Of a stretch of DNA of 64,000 nt, positions 1 to 11,046 are shown one piece after another. The stretch covers positions 161,207,741 to 161,271,740 of the forward strand of contig CM041465.1 in NCBI GenBank assembly GCA_023213395.1, in the 5' to 3' direction. Positions within the stretch are counted from its first letter, which is position 1. Every line of letters starts with the position of its first letter. The DNA is from Cycas panzhihuaensis. Lineage: Eukaryota; Cycadophyta. A program made the translations under genes and the position numbers. A model generated the notes under the pieces. The model searched no databases. It worked only from the letters and a program-made list of their open reading frames with translations, and was not told the DNA's origin.

Positions 1-81
1 AGGTGAAAATTGAATTGAATATAGATACGCATTAGGTAAGGGGATTTGTATAAGGTATGGACAACTATGAAGTGTGCATAC
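1..81 (-). pseudogene. Gypsy element A, integrase core fragment (left piece)
   Basis: Read on the minus strand, this stretch continues the Ty3/gypsy integrase that breaks off at 13357-13400. Removing copia element B and one copy of its CATAC duplication makes the frame run from KLTK straight into YAHFI, matching the family's conserved 'RLSKYAHFI'-type segment of the catalytic core. A weaker match to the following segment (LYKSPYLMRIYIQF) fills the rest. Integrase inserts element cDNA into host DNA. The remainder of A lies left of the window. The assignment comes from reading the joined frame; no database search was possible. Confidence 0.75.
77..81. repeat. Target-site duplication of copia element B (left copy, CATAC)
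   Basis: CATAC stands immediately before the 5' LTR of B and again at 13357-13361 after its 3' LTR. A 5-bp duplication is normal for Ty1/copia. The integrase frame of element A reads correctly across the site when one copy is kept. Confidence 0.85.
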
Positions 82-449
82 TATTAAAATATTAATAACA
101 TCTTTATTTGTAAATATATCTTTATATCATAATGTGATTATGTTGTAATTTAAAATCATGTTAAGTTTACCCCTTGCTAAATAATGGGCCAATTATATGG
201 GTCCATTATGTCAGTCAATCATGTTAATATTTGAGGGACTTCAAGGCCTATAAATTAAGCCCAAACCCTCCTTGATATACATTGGATTATTTGAAATAGA
301 AAAGCTCTACTAAATTGAAGATTGAAAGCACCAGCTAATTTGGCCCTCTTGTTCTCTGCAACTAATTTATATTGAACAATTATTTATTATGTTTATCACT
401 TCATTTCTATATACATAGGAGTATTATAAATCCTACATTGACTTTTTTA
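82..449 (+). repeat. 5' LTR of copia element B
   Basis: Pairs with 12977-13356 along its whole length, with many substitutions. Both copies share a TATA-like CCTATAAATTAAG (about 248-260 here) and a T-rich 3' end. The left copy starts TATT where the right copy has the canonical TGTT. It lacks the GGTGTT/AACACC stem-loop seen in elements D, F and H. Confidence 0.85.
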
Positions 450-461
450 TGGCATCAAAGC
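450..461 (+). other. Primer-binding site of element B
   Basis: TGGCATCAAAGC directly follows the 5' LTR and differs from the tRNA-iMet-complementary TGGTATCAGAGC at two bases. It fixes the LTR end and the element's plus orientation. Confidence 0.75.
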
Positions 462-2339
462 CTGTTCTTATGTATGCAATAAGATTGCTATAGGTTATTG
501 ACACTAAAGGAGGCTTAGGATGGTAATCATTTGAAAAATATTCACCCTATTTTAGCCTATTTGCTTTGTTCAATATTGTTTTCCAAATGAATAGTTTATT
601 TTCTCACCACCTTCCCTCTGTTCATGCATATTTTAGACTTGATTCCTCTTACTAGATTCTTTCACTAGTTTAGTGAGCTATAAATAGGATGCACTCTTTG
701 TGTATTACTTCATCTCTAAGTTGTTATTATTATTCAGTAAATAGGGCAACCTAGTTTATTATCTTCTTTTGTTTTCATTCTGTTTGGCTACTAGTTTTAG
801 TCTTGGCTCTCCTTACATCACCCCTTACTTTGGCTTCACTACTCTTGGGCTTAAAAAGACCATATGGTATCTCCCAGATAGTGGGAAACCTCTCTCTATT
901 ATTAGTCATCACTTATTCCAATTTCATTGGTGCTTGAGTGTAATACCCTCATGCCTCCCATCATTGCCTCACATATATGCATTCCTATCATTATTGCATA
1001 TAGATATAGTAAGTGAGCCTCTGGAGCTTCTCCCTTAATGTGCAGGAGCCTATGTTGTCATTTAAAAAGAGGGCACTCTATACTCAATTTTGATTAATTT
1101 CTCATATGTTGGTCACTATTGTCCATCAAAATATTCATGTATCCTATTAATTCATGAAACATATAATTTTTTTTATAATGTTTAGTTTGATTTAATTAAA
1201 TTAGAACCTTTAATATGTCTATTAGTTCCATTTTCATTCCAATAGGTGATCACATAGAGCAAATTGATGACCAAGGGATTAACAACTAAGGGGCTTAAGC
1301 TTGTTATATTCCAATTTTATTACCTAAGGAGGATTGTTTATAGTTTTTGCAATAACTTTGTGATGGGAGGTCTTTTTTTCAAATCACAAGATCCACCAAA
1401 ATCTTGACTCAAAGCTCCACATCTTATAGTTAATTTTAGATCTATTTGATAGAATTTTAGGGTTTCTAAATCTATTAAAGTAGACCCTTTCTTATGTACT
1501 TCTTCAGTTATGTTTCACTAACTAAGGACTTATTTCACATATTCCAAAGGGATTTTTCTATTGTTTGCTGCTCACATTCATCTTATTAGTTGTTCTATCT
1601 ATTTTTTTATTAGCATTTATATTGCATTGTGGTTTGTAGGTGCCTTAATTGAGCAATAAAGGCTACTCTCATCTTGTAAGCATGATCTTTCTTTTAGCAT
1701 CCTAAACCCTACCATTTATGATTTATTTGTATTTTCTTTTAGCCTCATTATTTTCTTCTTAAAAGGAACCCTAACATTTAAATAAGACTACATTTAAAAA
1801 GAAGTTATACTCAAAAGATTAAAAAAGATAATTCTAAATTAAACAACAAAAACTTTTCCAACCTTGTAAGGGTAATGGTTAGGACCCTTGAACTTACCAC
1901 TTTGCACATGTCTTTTCTTTTTCTCAAACTCTATAAACATTAGGGAAATGCATTCACTATAAGGTGTATTAAGTAGTAGGTTGAGGTATAAACCATTCTT
2001 GGAGTTCAGAGACCAGACTAGACCCAGATGATATGAGTTCCTTAGTTAGTAGTCCTTCTATAGATCTGCCACTCAATATAAATCCAATGTAGGTGGATAA
2101 ATAGTATTTAGGGGGCACTTCAAACTTCTATGCTCTTACCTAGGTATACATAGCTTAACTTGCTCATGTACTAAAGTATATAGTCCCTAAATTACCACCT
2201 ATGGGTAGGTGCCACTAGATAAAATAGCAACTAAGGGCTTCCTAGAGACCTATTAAAGTTATAATATTTTAGTTTAATATCCCACTAGATAGATAGATCA
2301 AAAAGATATATAAATATAGCAACATAAGTTTTAGTGTAT
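462..2339 (+). other. Untranslated leader of element B, with conserved pre-gag block
   Basis: About 1.9 kb between PBS and gag with no supported gene; the short open frame at 769-1038 resembles nothing I recognise. The last part, about 1857-2250, aligns by eye with the minus-strand blocks 38885-39300 of D and 48885-49300 of F. Shared words include GGTTAGGACCC, GAGTTCAGAGACCA (GAGTTCAAAGACCA in F) and GGGTAGG near the end. Inference: a conserved leader element of these copia families. Confidence 0.6.
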
Positions 2340-3330
2340 AACATCATCAAACTAAGTAGGAACAATAACTTTTTGTCTTGGAAGAAATAAGTGAAAATCC
2401 TTTTAATTATGAATGATTATTGGGCCTATGTAAATGGGGATATTCTTAAACTTGCACCTACCAAGGACCTAAATAATATAAAATAAGAAATTCCTCCTAA
2501 TCCTATTATCCTAGCTATTTTCAAGGCCAAAGACAACATTGTTCTCTCCTTCCTTCACCTTATTGTTGAAGACTAGGTTGACTAGAACATTGAAACCACT
2601 AATAACTCTCATGAAGCTTGGAGCACCATATGCTCCCTTTATGAGAGAAAATATGAATTAAGATCAATAACCTTAAAGGCTTATCTCTTTGCCATCCCTT
2701 TTATTGATTTTATTATCTCTCACCTTACTGAAGTCAAGATTATTAGGAACTAACTCAACACTCTTAGTGCCCCTCTCTTTAACCATGACTTAGTATCAAG
2801 TATTATAAACATCCTTCCCCTCGAATATAACAACTTTGTCTCTTGTATGCTTGATGGAATTTCCATAATAGACTTGAACAACTTATAAGGACTTTTATAT
2901 AGAGGAGAGAGAATTATGAATTGCTAAGGAGTAGCATCCACTTTTGACTATACTCTTGCATTTGTAGCCAAAAATTTAAGGAGGAACCAGCCATATCAAC
3001 ATCAACCCCTAGCCCAACAATTTGGTTCTTTGAACCTTAATTAGAAATAAAACAACCATAACTATCTAGAAATTAGCAACAAAGATAAAATGTCATCTAC
3101 TTATATTATAAAAAGACTAGGCACATTGTAATAGACTATAAGAGAAGATAATCTAACCTACGACTCATGCAAAGTTAGAGTGGACAATAAGAAGGATAGA
3201 ATTTTTAACAAAATAGAAACAATGGGAGAAATCAAAATCAAGGACAATACAATAGGAAATAATAAGGGAACCAACTAAGAAATCAAATTTTTAATAAGAA
3301 GGTAATGTAGCTGACTCTTAATCTAACTCT
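2340..3330 (+). pseudogene. Copia gag remnant of element B
   Basis: Stop-broken gag coding sequence. Translation gives a recognisable capsid-type pattern: NDYWAYVNGD near the start, then HEAWSTICSLYERKYELRS at about 2615-2670, the family's 'AWxxLxxxYE' region, then a 'LPLEYNNFVS' segment at about 2815-2840. Gag assembles the particle that packages element RNA. An intact zinc knuckle is not visible; the 3' part around 3000-3300 is strongly decayed. Several stops replace Gln or Trp codons. The start is approximate because the N-terminus is degraded. Confidence 0.6.
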
Positions 3331-3339
3331 ATAGACCTA

Positions 3340-4690
3340 TTCTTTGTAGCCTTGCTATCTCATCATGATGATGATTCTTGGTTAATAGATTATAGTGCCA
3401 TTTGGTATATGATCGGTACTAAAGAATTACTTAAGGACACTCACCATCTAAGGGATCAAACTATTATCTATATAGATACCCTTACCTTTAATGTAATTAA
3501 GATTGGTAGAGCTCTTATTTCCTTAAAATACTCTAATGTTAGGCATCATATTACTAACATTCTCCTAGTACCTAGTATGAAATAAAATTTGTTGTTAGTC
3601 AGCCAAATAGACAAGTGGAACCTTGATATTCTCTTCATCTAAGGTGTCTATACCATTATAAATCATACTACAGGATATAAGGATAGTAGTTTATACAAGA
3701 TTGACATTATTCCCTTCTCTACTATACTATAATAAGATTCATGTACTTCTTTGCAAACTAATCACCTTGATAAAGGCAAAGAAATCGTAGTTGAAGACCC
3801 ACCTATTAAAGAAATTCAAGGTGAATGTTCATATAATAAAGAGAAACCCCACTTAAAGAGCACTAAGGACCAACTATGGCATTAATACATAGGTCACCTA
3901 AGCATGTAGAGTCTCAATCTCATGTATAAGCTATAAATGGTATATGGATTACCTAAGATCCAAAGAAATAATTACACTTATGAGGCTTGTTTAGTTAGAA
4001 AGCAACATAGAGGCCCATTCCCTTAAAAAAAAACATGGCATACTTCCAAACCATTAGGGTTAGTCCACTTAGACATATATGGACTGATGTACGCACCTTC
4101 TCTCAATGGAAGTTTGTTCTTCATCACCTTCATCGATGACTATTCAAGGAAAGTTTAGGTCTACTTTCTTTGAAATAAATTTAAAGATTTTAACAAACTC
4201 AAGTACTTCAAAGCTAAAGTAGAGACTAGATTCATCATGATTATCAAAGTGCTAAGATTAAATAATAAAGGAGAATATACATCAAGACGATTCACTAACT
4301 TCTATAGAGAATTTAGAATTAAATTCCAATTCTTTGCTCCTCACCTACCCTAACAAAATGATGTAGCTAAAAGGATAAATCAAACCTTAGCGAATAAGGC
4401 TAAATCAAGGTTGAGTGTTTCTAACCTTACTACCCATTTTTTGACTAAATCCTTATCTATTATTACTTATTTGACAAATAGAAGTGCCATAGTAGCAATA
4501 AGAGATATAATAGTCAAGGAGGCTTGGTTAATCCAAAATCCTATAATCTTATAGTTAAGGGCATTTAGTTGTACTATATATAAGTTTATCCATAAGGAAA
4601 ATAGGAAGAAATTAGATGACAAGAGCCTCAAATACATTTTTATATGATATGTACCTAGATGTAAAACTTACAAGGTGTATGACCCTATTA
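3340..4690 (+). pseudogene. Copia protease-integrase remnant of element B
   Basis: At about 3373-3415 the frame reads SWLIDYSAIWYM, the copia retropepsin motif SWxxDSGAxxHM with the catalytic Ser-Gly replaced. Integrase follows. LWH...GHLS (about 3876-3905) is the HHCC zinc region and LVHLDIYG (about 4055-4078) opens the core. FITFIDDYSRKV holds one catalytic Asp (about 4113-4155) and NNKGEYTS the segment before the glutamate. Stops fall in place of Gln (for example LP*QND for the usual PQQNG) and Trp. The coding sequence breaks at 4690, where gypsy C is inserted, and resumes at 11047. Confidence 0.75.
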
Positions 4691-4695
4691 GAAAT
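4691..4695. repeat. Target-site duplication of gypsy element C (left copy, GAAAT)
   Basis: GAAAT precedes the left LTR of C and recurs at 11042-11046 after the right LTR. Copia element B's coding sequence lies on both outer sides. Confidence 0.85.
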
Positions 4696-5665
4696 TGATA
4701 CCAAAGTGGAGTATGATTGGTGAAGAAATTAATCACCAATCTTTTTCCTTGAGATCCTATGGTGTTAATGTAAAATTCCCAATAATATCAATAAAAGTGT
4801 GAGCCCATAAAATGATATTCTACACCAACTCATGCATACTTCCCATTACTCTAAAGTAAGAAGAATAATACTTTTATTAAGCTAGAAAAACCTCCATTTA
4901 ATGGTGGAGAGAAAAAAACTAGCAAAGAATAGGTAAGTTACAATGAAGAAATGATATAACAATACCATAAGGGTCCTCCAACTTCTCAAGACCCCTTCAA
5001 TAAAGCTCCCACTCTCCAAAATAGATGCTTGAAGTGTTGAAATTTGCCTCTTCTATGGTCTCCAACACCTTCCAAGTGTTACCTCAATGTTGCTCCCAAG
5101 TCAAGCGTTTCTCACACATAAGAACCAAGTCTTCAACATTGAAAATGAGCTCAAAAGGGCTAAATGTATAGAAATGAATCCATAAATAACCAAAATATAT
5201 GTTTTCCAAGTGGCATTCATGTAAGTCCAGTCACCAACAATAAGAATGCATGTTATGCAAGTGGTATTTATGTAAGTCTAAAAAATTATAGCTTCATACC
5301 TAAGACTAACAAATTATAATTAATATTAAATTTGGCACATGTATAGGTACATATGTCCTTTTATGTCCTTAAAATTTTAGCTCATTTGGATATCATTTTT
5401 CGCTATTTTTATTGATTTAAAAAATATCATGTACTTGTTACTTTTTTACTAGTCATGGGAGCTATTTTCTATAAAATAAAGCTTGCCATCTAGTCAAATG
5501 ATATTTTTTGAATCCCACCTTTTACACATATGTAGTGGGATGTGTCTTCTTTCTTACCATAAAATTTCATATTATTTTGACACTATTGCCCCCTATTTGT
5601 TTCAGTTGTTCCAATTCCTAGCATTTCCTGCTTCCTGTAGACATAAGGTAGATCCTCTTGGATTA
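4696..5665 (-). repeat. 3' LTR of gypsy element C (left on the plus strand)
   Basis: Aligns over its full length with 10071-11041, including shared internal text such as AAGAATAATACTTT, CAAGTGGCATTCATG and GACATAAGGTAGATCCTC. The adjacent purine tract, read on the minus strand (AAGGAAGGAGATCCA, about 5666-5681), fits a polypurine tract. Confidence 0.88.
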
Positions 5666-5909
5666 TGGATCTCCTTCCTTGGAAAATAACCAACTCTTAT
5701 TTGGCTTAGAATTGAAGATGGGGGAAGTGTTGTTCCCCTTGCTTCCTACTAAACCACTTGGAATTACTAGGAAACTATCTTGCTACTCCAATCCTAAAAG
5801 ATTCATGTATCTTATATCTTATTTTTGTGGATTTTCTCTATAAGATATAATCCTCCTTGAGAGGCTCCTCACTCTCCAAGTATAATTCATCAACTGAAGG
5901 TAAAATGAA

Positions 5910-7160
5910 CTAGTCTTGATCCTCATCTAACATGTATGGTTCAAAGAGTTTCAAATATTTAGCATTTACTACTAAATATATTTGTATATAACATGGAAAA
6001 TCAAGTAGGAAAACATTGTCACCTACTTTTCTTAAAATGTTAAATGGTCCATACCTTATAGGTTTGAGCTTCTTACCTTCCTCTTTTAACCTCTCCTTAC
6101 TTGAGTATAACCATACCAAATCTCATTCTTCAAAAGTACACTCTTGCCTATGCTTTTCATGTCTTTTCTTGTAATTTTTTTGAGTCCTTAGAAGTTGATT
6201 ATGTACTTCTTTATGGACTCATTGGATCTTCTCCAAGTATCTCAAAACCTTGTCATGCCCCTCCTTCTCTTTAGCAGATCCTTCCTTAGCTTACATGGAA
6301 AACTCTAAGTCAAATGGACTTTTAGGAAAGTATCCCAAACAAACTTCAAAATGTTTTTTAGAGTGTGATGCATGTATTACCCTATTAAATGCAAATTGTA
6401 GAAAAGCTAATGATTCATCCTAAGTCTTTGGATTCTTAGAATTATATCTCCTCAATAAATATACCAAAGTTCTATTTACTACTTTGGTTTATCAATCTAT
6501 TTCAGGATGGAAACTTATACTTCTCTCCAATTCGATGTCCATCATATCCCATAGTTTCTTCTAAAATGATGAAAGGAATTGAGTGTCCCAATCTGAAATG
6601 ATCGAAGAAGGTAAGCTAAAATTCTTCCATACTTACTCAAAGAACAACTCAGTTGCCCCTACTCTTGTGATTGTCTTCTTACAAGGTATTAAACATATCA
6701 TCTTACTGAACCTATCTACAACAACAAAGAGATAATCATATCCATTTCTAGTCATAGGAAGTCACCCTAAGAAATCTATGGAGATACTTTCCTCAGGCCT
6801 AGTGGGAATAGGTAGTGGTGTATGTAGTCCTAATTTTCTAGTAGAAGACTTAGAAGTATTACACATTACATATCCTTTTACATATTTATGTATAGCATTT
6901 TACATCTTTGGATATACAACATATCTCCTCAGGTTTGATAAAGTCTTCTCTATACTAAAGTGACTAGTTACTTTAGAAGTATAGGATTCTCTAAGCCACT
7001 TAATCTTGTCTCCTTTTGATGGTACATAGAGCTACTCCCCTTTGAAAAGTAGACCATCCTTCCAAGTAATTTAGGAAGATCTTCCTTTCGCTAGGTTCTC
7101 TAATTCATCTTTAAAGGCTTCATATTCATGGTACAAGTCTTTGTACTCTTTATGATGCAT
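5910..7160 (-). pseudogene. Gypsy integrase of element C
   Basis: On the minus strand, near-continuous integrase homology. A core segment (ISLGDFL then YDYLFVVVDRFSK-like text, about 6690-6790) leads to ISDWDTQFLSSF (about 6570-6600), which matches the family's ISDRDxxF second-Asp region. HPQIDxQTK-like text follows (about 6490-6515). The C-terminal domain is open at 5910-6119: VWLYSSKERLKEEGKKLKPI, then YGPFNIL and VVNAKYLKLFEP. That tail is typical of plant gypsy integrases, and I see no chromodomain after it. Single stops at Trp and Gln positions interrupt the frame. Integrase inserts the cDNA copy; this copy should be inactive. Confidence 0.8.
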
Positions 7161-7189
7161 TTGCTCCACCTACAAACTCAGAAGAGAAC

Positions 7190-7740
7190 TATAAATAAAA
7201 GTAGAATAAGAAGAAGTAGTGGAATAAGGTGGTCTACATAACATACTAGAAATTTTGTTAATAGATCCCTTTTTGTACTTAATCACACTATTGAATTGCT
7301 ATAAATAGCTCATCCACTTCATGTGTCTTGCTTGCTATAATTTACTTTAGGTTTATAAAAATTGAAGAGGCTTATGATTGGTGTAAATGATAACCTCTTT
7401 TCCAAGTAAGTAGGACCTTTAATGTTTATATGTTTGATGTAGTGTGAATATTTCCTAATCATATGTTGGGTAGTTTTTCACTTGAGGGGCGAAGTCTTCT
7501 AAATGGTAAGCAATAGGCTTCTCATCTTAAATAAGAATAACTTCTATTACATTTCCACTTGCATCTTCTACTTCAAAAGGCCTTTGCAAATTTGGCATTA
7601 CCAAAATTGGTGCTTCACAAATTTTCTTCTTCAAAAGAAGAAAAGCTTTTTCCTCCTTAGAATCCCAAGTAAATGTTTTACTAACTTTTTTTAATTCATA
7701 TAGAGGTGCTACAACCTATGAGAAATGAAGAATGAACTTT
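7190..7740 (-). pseudogene. Gypsy RNase H remnant of element C
   Basis: Between the RT at 7815-8465 and the integrase below 7160, minus-strand translation gives fragments expected of gypsy RNase H. They include FTWDSKEEKAFLLLKKKI and APILVMPNLQRPFEVEDASG (about 7560-7690), then a YHPNIPL-like DIYTIH region. The domain removes the RNA strand during cDNA synthesis. The catalytic residues cannot all be placed because frames shift. Boundaries are approximate. Confidence 0.65.
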
Positions 7741-7799
7741 CTCATGTATTGACAAGCTCCTAAAAGACTTCTCACCTTTATGGTGTTGGTTGGCCTAGG

Positions 7800-8480
7800 C
7801 CATTTGAGGATGATTTAAGTCTCGAGTGGATCGATGCTCAACTTTCCTCCTCTAACCACAAATTCCAAGAGGACCAAGTTCTCCTTGCCAAATTCACACT
7901 TCTTCATATTAAGCTTCAAATGATGCTTAGACAAAGTCTTTAAAACTTCTTCTATATTCTCTAAATGTTCCTCCCATGTGTTACTGAAAATTAAAATGTC
8001 ATCAAGATAGAGAACAACAAAATTATCAAAGTAAGGCCTTAACACTTCATTCATTAGCCTCATAAATGTTGCAAGAGCATTACATAATTTAAAAGGCACA
8101 ACCATCCATTTAAAGAGTTCTTATTTTATTTTGAAAGCTATTTTCCATGTGTCCTCCTCTTTGACCCTAACTTTGTGGTAACTACTTTTCAAATCCAACT
8201 TAGTAAAATAATAAGTATGCTAAATTTGATCAAGCAAATCATCTATGTGAGGCAAGGGGTAGCAATTTTTAATTGTGATTTTATTCAAAGTATGAAAGTC
8301 TACACACATTATCCATCCTCTATCCTTCTTTACCACTAAGACAATTAGTGACCCATAAGATGAACATGAAGGTCTTATGACCACTTGATCAAGCAACTCC
8401 TCAACTTGCCTCTTTATCTCATTATTCTCAACAACGGAGTGCCTATATAAAACATCATCAGGCAATGGTGCAACTCCTAC
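7800..8480 (-). pseudogene. Gypsy reverse transcriptase of element C
   Basis: Two open blocks on the minus strand carry the RT core. 8220-8465 holds PDDVLYRHSV, VEELLDQVVIRPS and CVDFHTLNKITIKNCYPLPH, the conserved fingers and first-Asp region. 7815-8105 holds VVPFKLCNALATFMRLMNEV and YLDDILIFSNTWEEHLENI, with the catalytic Asp pair intact (about 7995-8010). A frameshifted gap of about 115 nt lies between them. RT copies element RNA into cDNA. The usual DCRALNKIT has Asp-Cys-Arg changed to Asp-Phe-His here. Confidence 0.85.
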
Positions 8481-8699
8481 AAGAGTGATTTCATGCTTTA
8501 TCTTTCTCTTTAGTGGTAGCCCATCAACATACTAAAATAGAATGTCATATCTTATCTTCAACTCCTTAATTTATTGCATTTATTTAGGTGATACAAGAAG
8601 AATATGAGTAGAAGGACCTCCTTCATCTCTTGGCTCTTCTTTGCTCCTTAATATTAAGATGATAAATTTTTCATATGCATTGATCATCCTTTTTGCTTA

Positions 8700-9990
8700 A
8701 GTGGCTAAAATTAATGTCATCTTATCCAAGTGCTTCTTTATAGCCTTTATGAAGAAGCCCTTATTATCCTTCATCAAATGGTACTTTCTCTCCCTTTGAT
8801 AGAAGAGTGCATCTTGATCCCACAAGTAGGGACTCCCAAGTACAATATGGCACATATCTAATGGTACCACATCACATATCACTTTAGTAACAAAAGCATT
8901 AGTGATGGAAAATTTAAGTGTATATTACTTTGATATTTGTATTTCCACATCTTTATGGATCCAACCAAGAAGATATGAGTGAGGGTGAGGAGTAGTTACC
9001 AACTTAAGGCTTTTCATTAAAATTTTCAAGATCAAATTCTTCTAACTCCTCAGATCTATAATAACACCAATAGCATTATTTCCTACTTGAATCTTCAAGT
9101 GAAAAAATTCCTCCCTTATAGCATCATCTCCATAATTTATAAGTAGAGTAACCTTCTCTTCTTTTCCTTCACTTTGAAGCTCTACCTTAGAAAGTAGTGC
9201 TTTCCTTTTTTTCTTCTTTCTTGATTCCATGTTCTTAATATGCTTTAGCTTTAGCTCTGGATGCAACTTCCAATACTTTACTACAACATGACCACTAATA
9301 TAACAATGCTCATAATAGTTAGAACTTTGAATAAAATTAGTTCTTTTCTTCTTTCCTTCTTGTCTTCTAGATAAGTGAAACTTAGGATTCTTTTCATGCT
9401 TATTAGAGGTAAAAGTAGAATCTTTAGATATGAATATAGGCTTCTCTCTTTTACTTTCTATTGCAATAGCCACTTTACTTACTTCTCTAATGGATTAAAC
9501 CTTAAAAAGCCTTAGTATTAATATGGATGAATATAACACTCTTATGAAATTTATTGGAGGATTACAACTTGAACCTAGTAAATGAAAGCTTTTGAGCATT
9601 ATTGTAAGTATAAATTATGAAGTAGGTTTTAAGTTAATCCAATCAATGGTCCAACGTTTCAGTATTTATTTCTCCATCATAAGTTGAAATATCTAACTTT
9701 GCCTCCACCTTGAAGGGTTGATGAGATGAAGTACCCTTACTTTCTTCAAATAAGTGCTTTAAGGTATCCTCCTCTTATTCTTCATGGTTGTGGCCATCTG
9801 TGGATCCTCCTTCAACTTCCTTCTCTTTGCCTTTTCCCTTGACTAGAGGTAGAAGTTGGGTCATCATTTGCATCAAAACTTTTATGTTCTTCTCAAGCTT
9901 TTCAAATATGATTTCTCCATCTTATTTTTCATCCATGGTGCTTGGATTCTTTCTTTGTCTTCTTAGTGATTGTAATATAAGAAAATCTTA
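8700..9990 (-). pseudogene. Gypsy gag and protease of element C
   Basis: Minus strand. The gag N-terminal part (about 9640-9720) reads FKVEAKLDISTYDGEINTE, close to the plant gypsy 'FKVDIPxYDGKxxAEKLDNW' region. The open block 9042-9473 holds a decayed CCHC knuckle: HCYISGHVVVKYWKLHPELK matches 'CxxCGKxGHxxxxCWxLHPEL' with cysteines lost. Retropepsin follows, with LKIQVGNNAIGVIIDLRS, where the catalytic D-(P/S)-G-(S/A) has become D-L-R-S. 8697-8882 continues with MICDVVPLDMCHIVLGSPYL, equivalent to 'DVVPMxxCHxLLGRPW'. Gag packages RNA and the protease cuts the polyprotein; both are non-functional here. Confidence 0.72.
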
Positions 9991-10052
9991 TCTTTTCTCT
10001 TGGTATCCTTTCTTTGTTTGTATCATTCAAGTCCTTATAATAAAAGTCTCAT

Positions 10053-10064
10053 GCTCTAATACCA
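10053..10064 (-). other. Primer-binding site of gypsy element C
   Basis: The minus strand reads TGGTATTAGAGC, one base from the tRNA-iMet complement, six bases inside the right LTR. It fixes the element's minus orientation. Confidence 0.78.
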
Positions 10065-10070
10065 AAAATG

Positions 10071-11041
10071 TGATCTTAAAGTGGAGTGCGATTGGTGAAG
10101 AAATTAATCACTAATATTTTTCCTTGAGATCCTATAGTATTAGTGTAAAATTTTCAATAATATCAATAAAAGAGTGAGCCTATAAAAGGATATTCTATAC
10201 CAACTCATGTATACTTACCATTACTCCAAGGTAAGAAGAATAATACTTTATTTAAGCTAGAAAAACCTCCATTTAATAGTGGAGGAAAAAAAAGTAGCAA
10301 AGAATAGGTAAGTTATAATGAAGAAATGATACAACAATATCAAAAGGGACCTCTAACTTCCTAAGACTCCTTTAATGAATATCCCACTCTCCAAAATAGA
10401 TGCTTAAAGTACCAAATTTTACCTCCTCTATGGTCTTCAACACCTTCTAAGTGCTACCTCAATGTTGCTCCTAAGTCAAGTGTCTCTCACACACAAGAAC
10501 TAAGTCCCCAACATAAAAAATAAGCTCAAGAGGGCTAAACTTATATAAATAAATCCATCAACAACCAAAATGCATGTTTTCCAAGTGGTATTCATACAAG
10601 TCCAATTACTAACAACCAAAATACATGTTATCCAAGTGGCATTCATGTAAGTCTAAAAAGTTGTGGCTTAATATCTAAGGCTAGAAAACTCTAATTAATC
10701 TCAAATTTGGTACACATATAGGAAAATATGATCATTTTATGCCCCCAATATTTTATCTCATTTGGGTATCATTTACCTCCATTTTCACTGATTTCAAAAA
10801 TAGTATGTACTTGTTATTTTTCTATTAGTTGTGGGAACTATTTTTTGTAAAACAAGGCTTACCATCTAGCCAAATGATATTTTTTGAATCTTCCCTTTTT
10901 CACGTATGTAGTGGGATGTGTTTTCTTCCTTCTCATAAAATTTCATATTATTTTGACACCATTTGGCCTTATTTCTTTTAGTTTTTCTAATGCCTATCAT
11001 TTTTTGCTTCATGTAGACATAAGGTAGATCCTCCCGGATCT
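10071..11041 (-). repeat. 5' LTR of gypsy element C (right on the plus strand)
   Basis: Partner of 4696-5665; plus-strand start TGATCTTAAAGTGG against TGATACCAAAGTGG in the left copy. Followed directly by the GAAAT duplication (11042-11046) and then by resumed copia B coding sequence. Confidence 0.88.
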
Positions 11042-11046
11042 GAAAT
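11042..11046. repeat. Target-site duplication of gypsy element C (right copy, GAAAT)
   Basis: Identical to 4691-4695. Confidence 0.85.

Larger units (their letters stand above)
4696..11041 (-). mobile_element. Ty3/gypsy element C nested in copia element B
   Basis: A 6.35-kb minus-strand gypsy retrotransposon with LTRs of about 970 bp at 4696-5665 and 10071-11041 and a perfect GAAAT duplication. On the minus strand the order is PBS, gag, protease, reverse transcriptase, RNase H, integrase, polypurine tract. Integrase last is diagnostic of Ty3/gypsy. Coding blocks are easy to read but contain stops and frame changes, so it is probably inactive. It entered B after B had entered gypsy A. Confidence 0.9.

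Noticed and set aside
9788-10114. Plus-strand open frame of 108 codons
   Set aside because: Antisense to the gag 5' region and PBS of gypsy C; no independent support.
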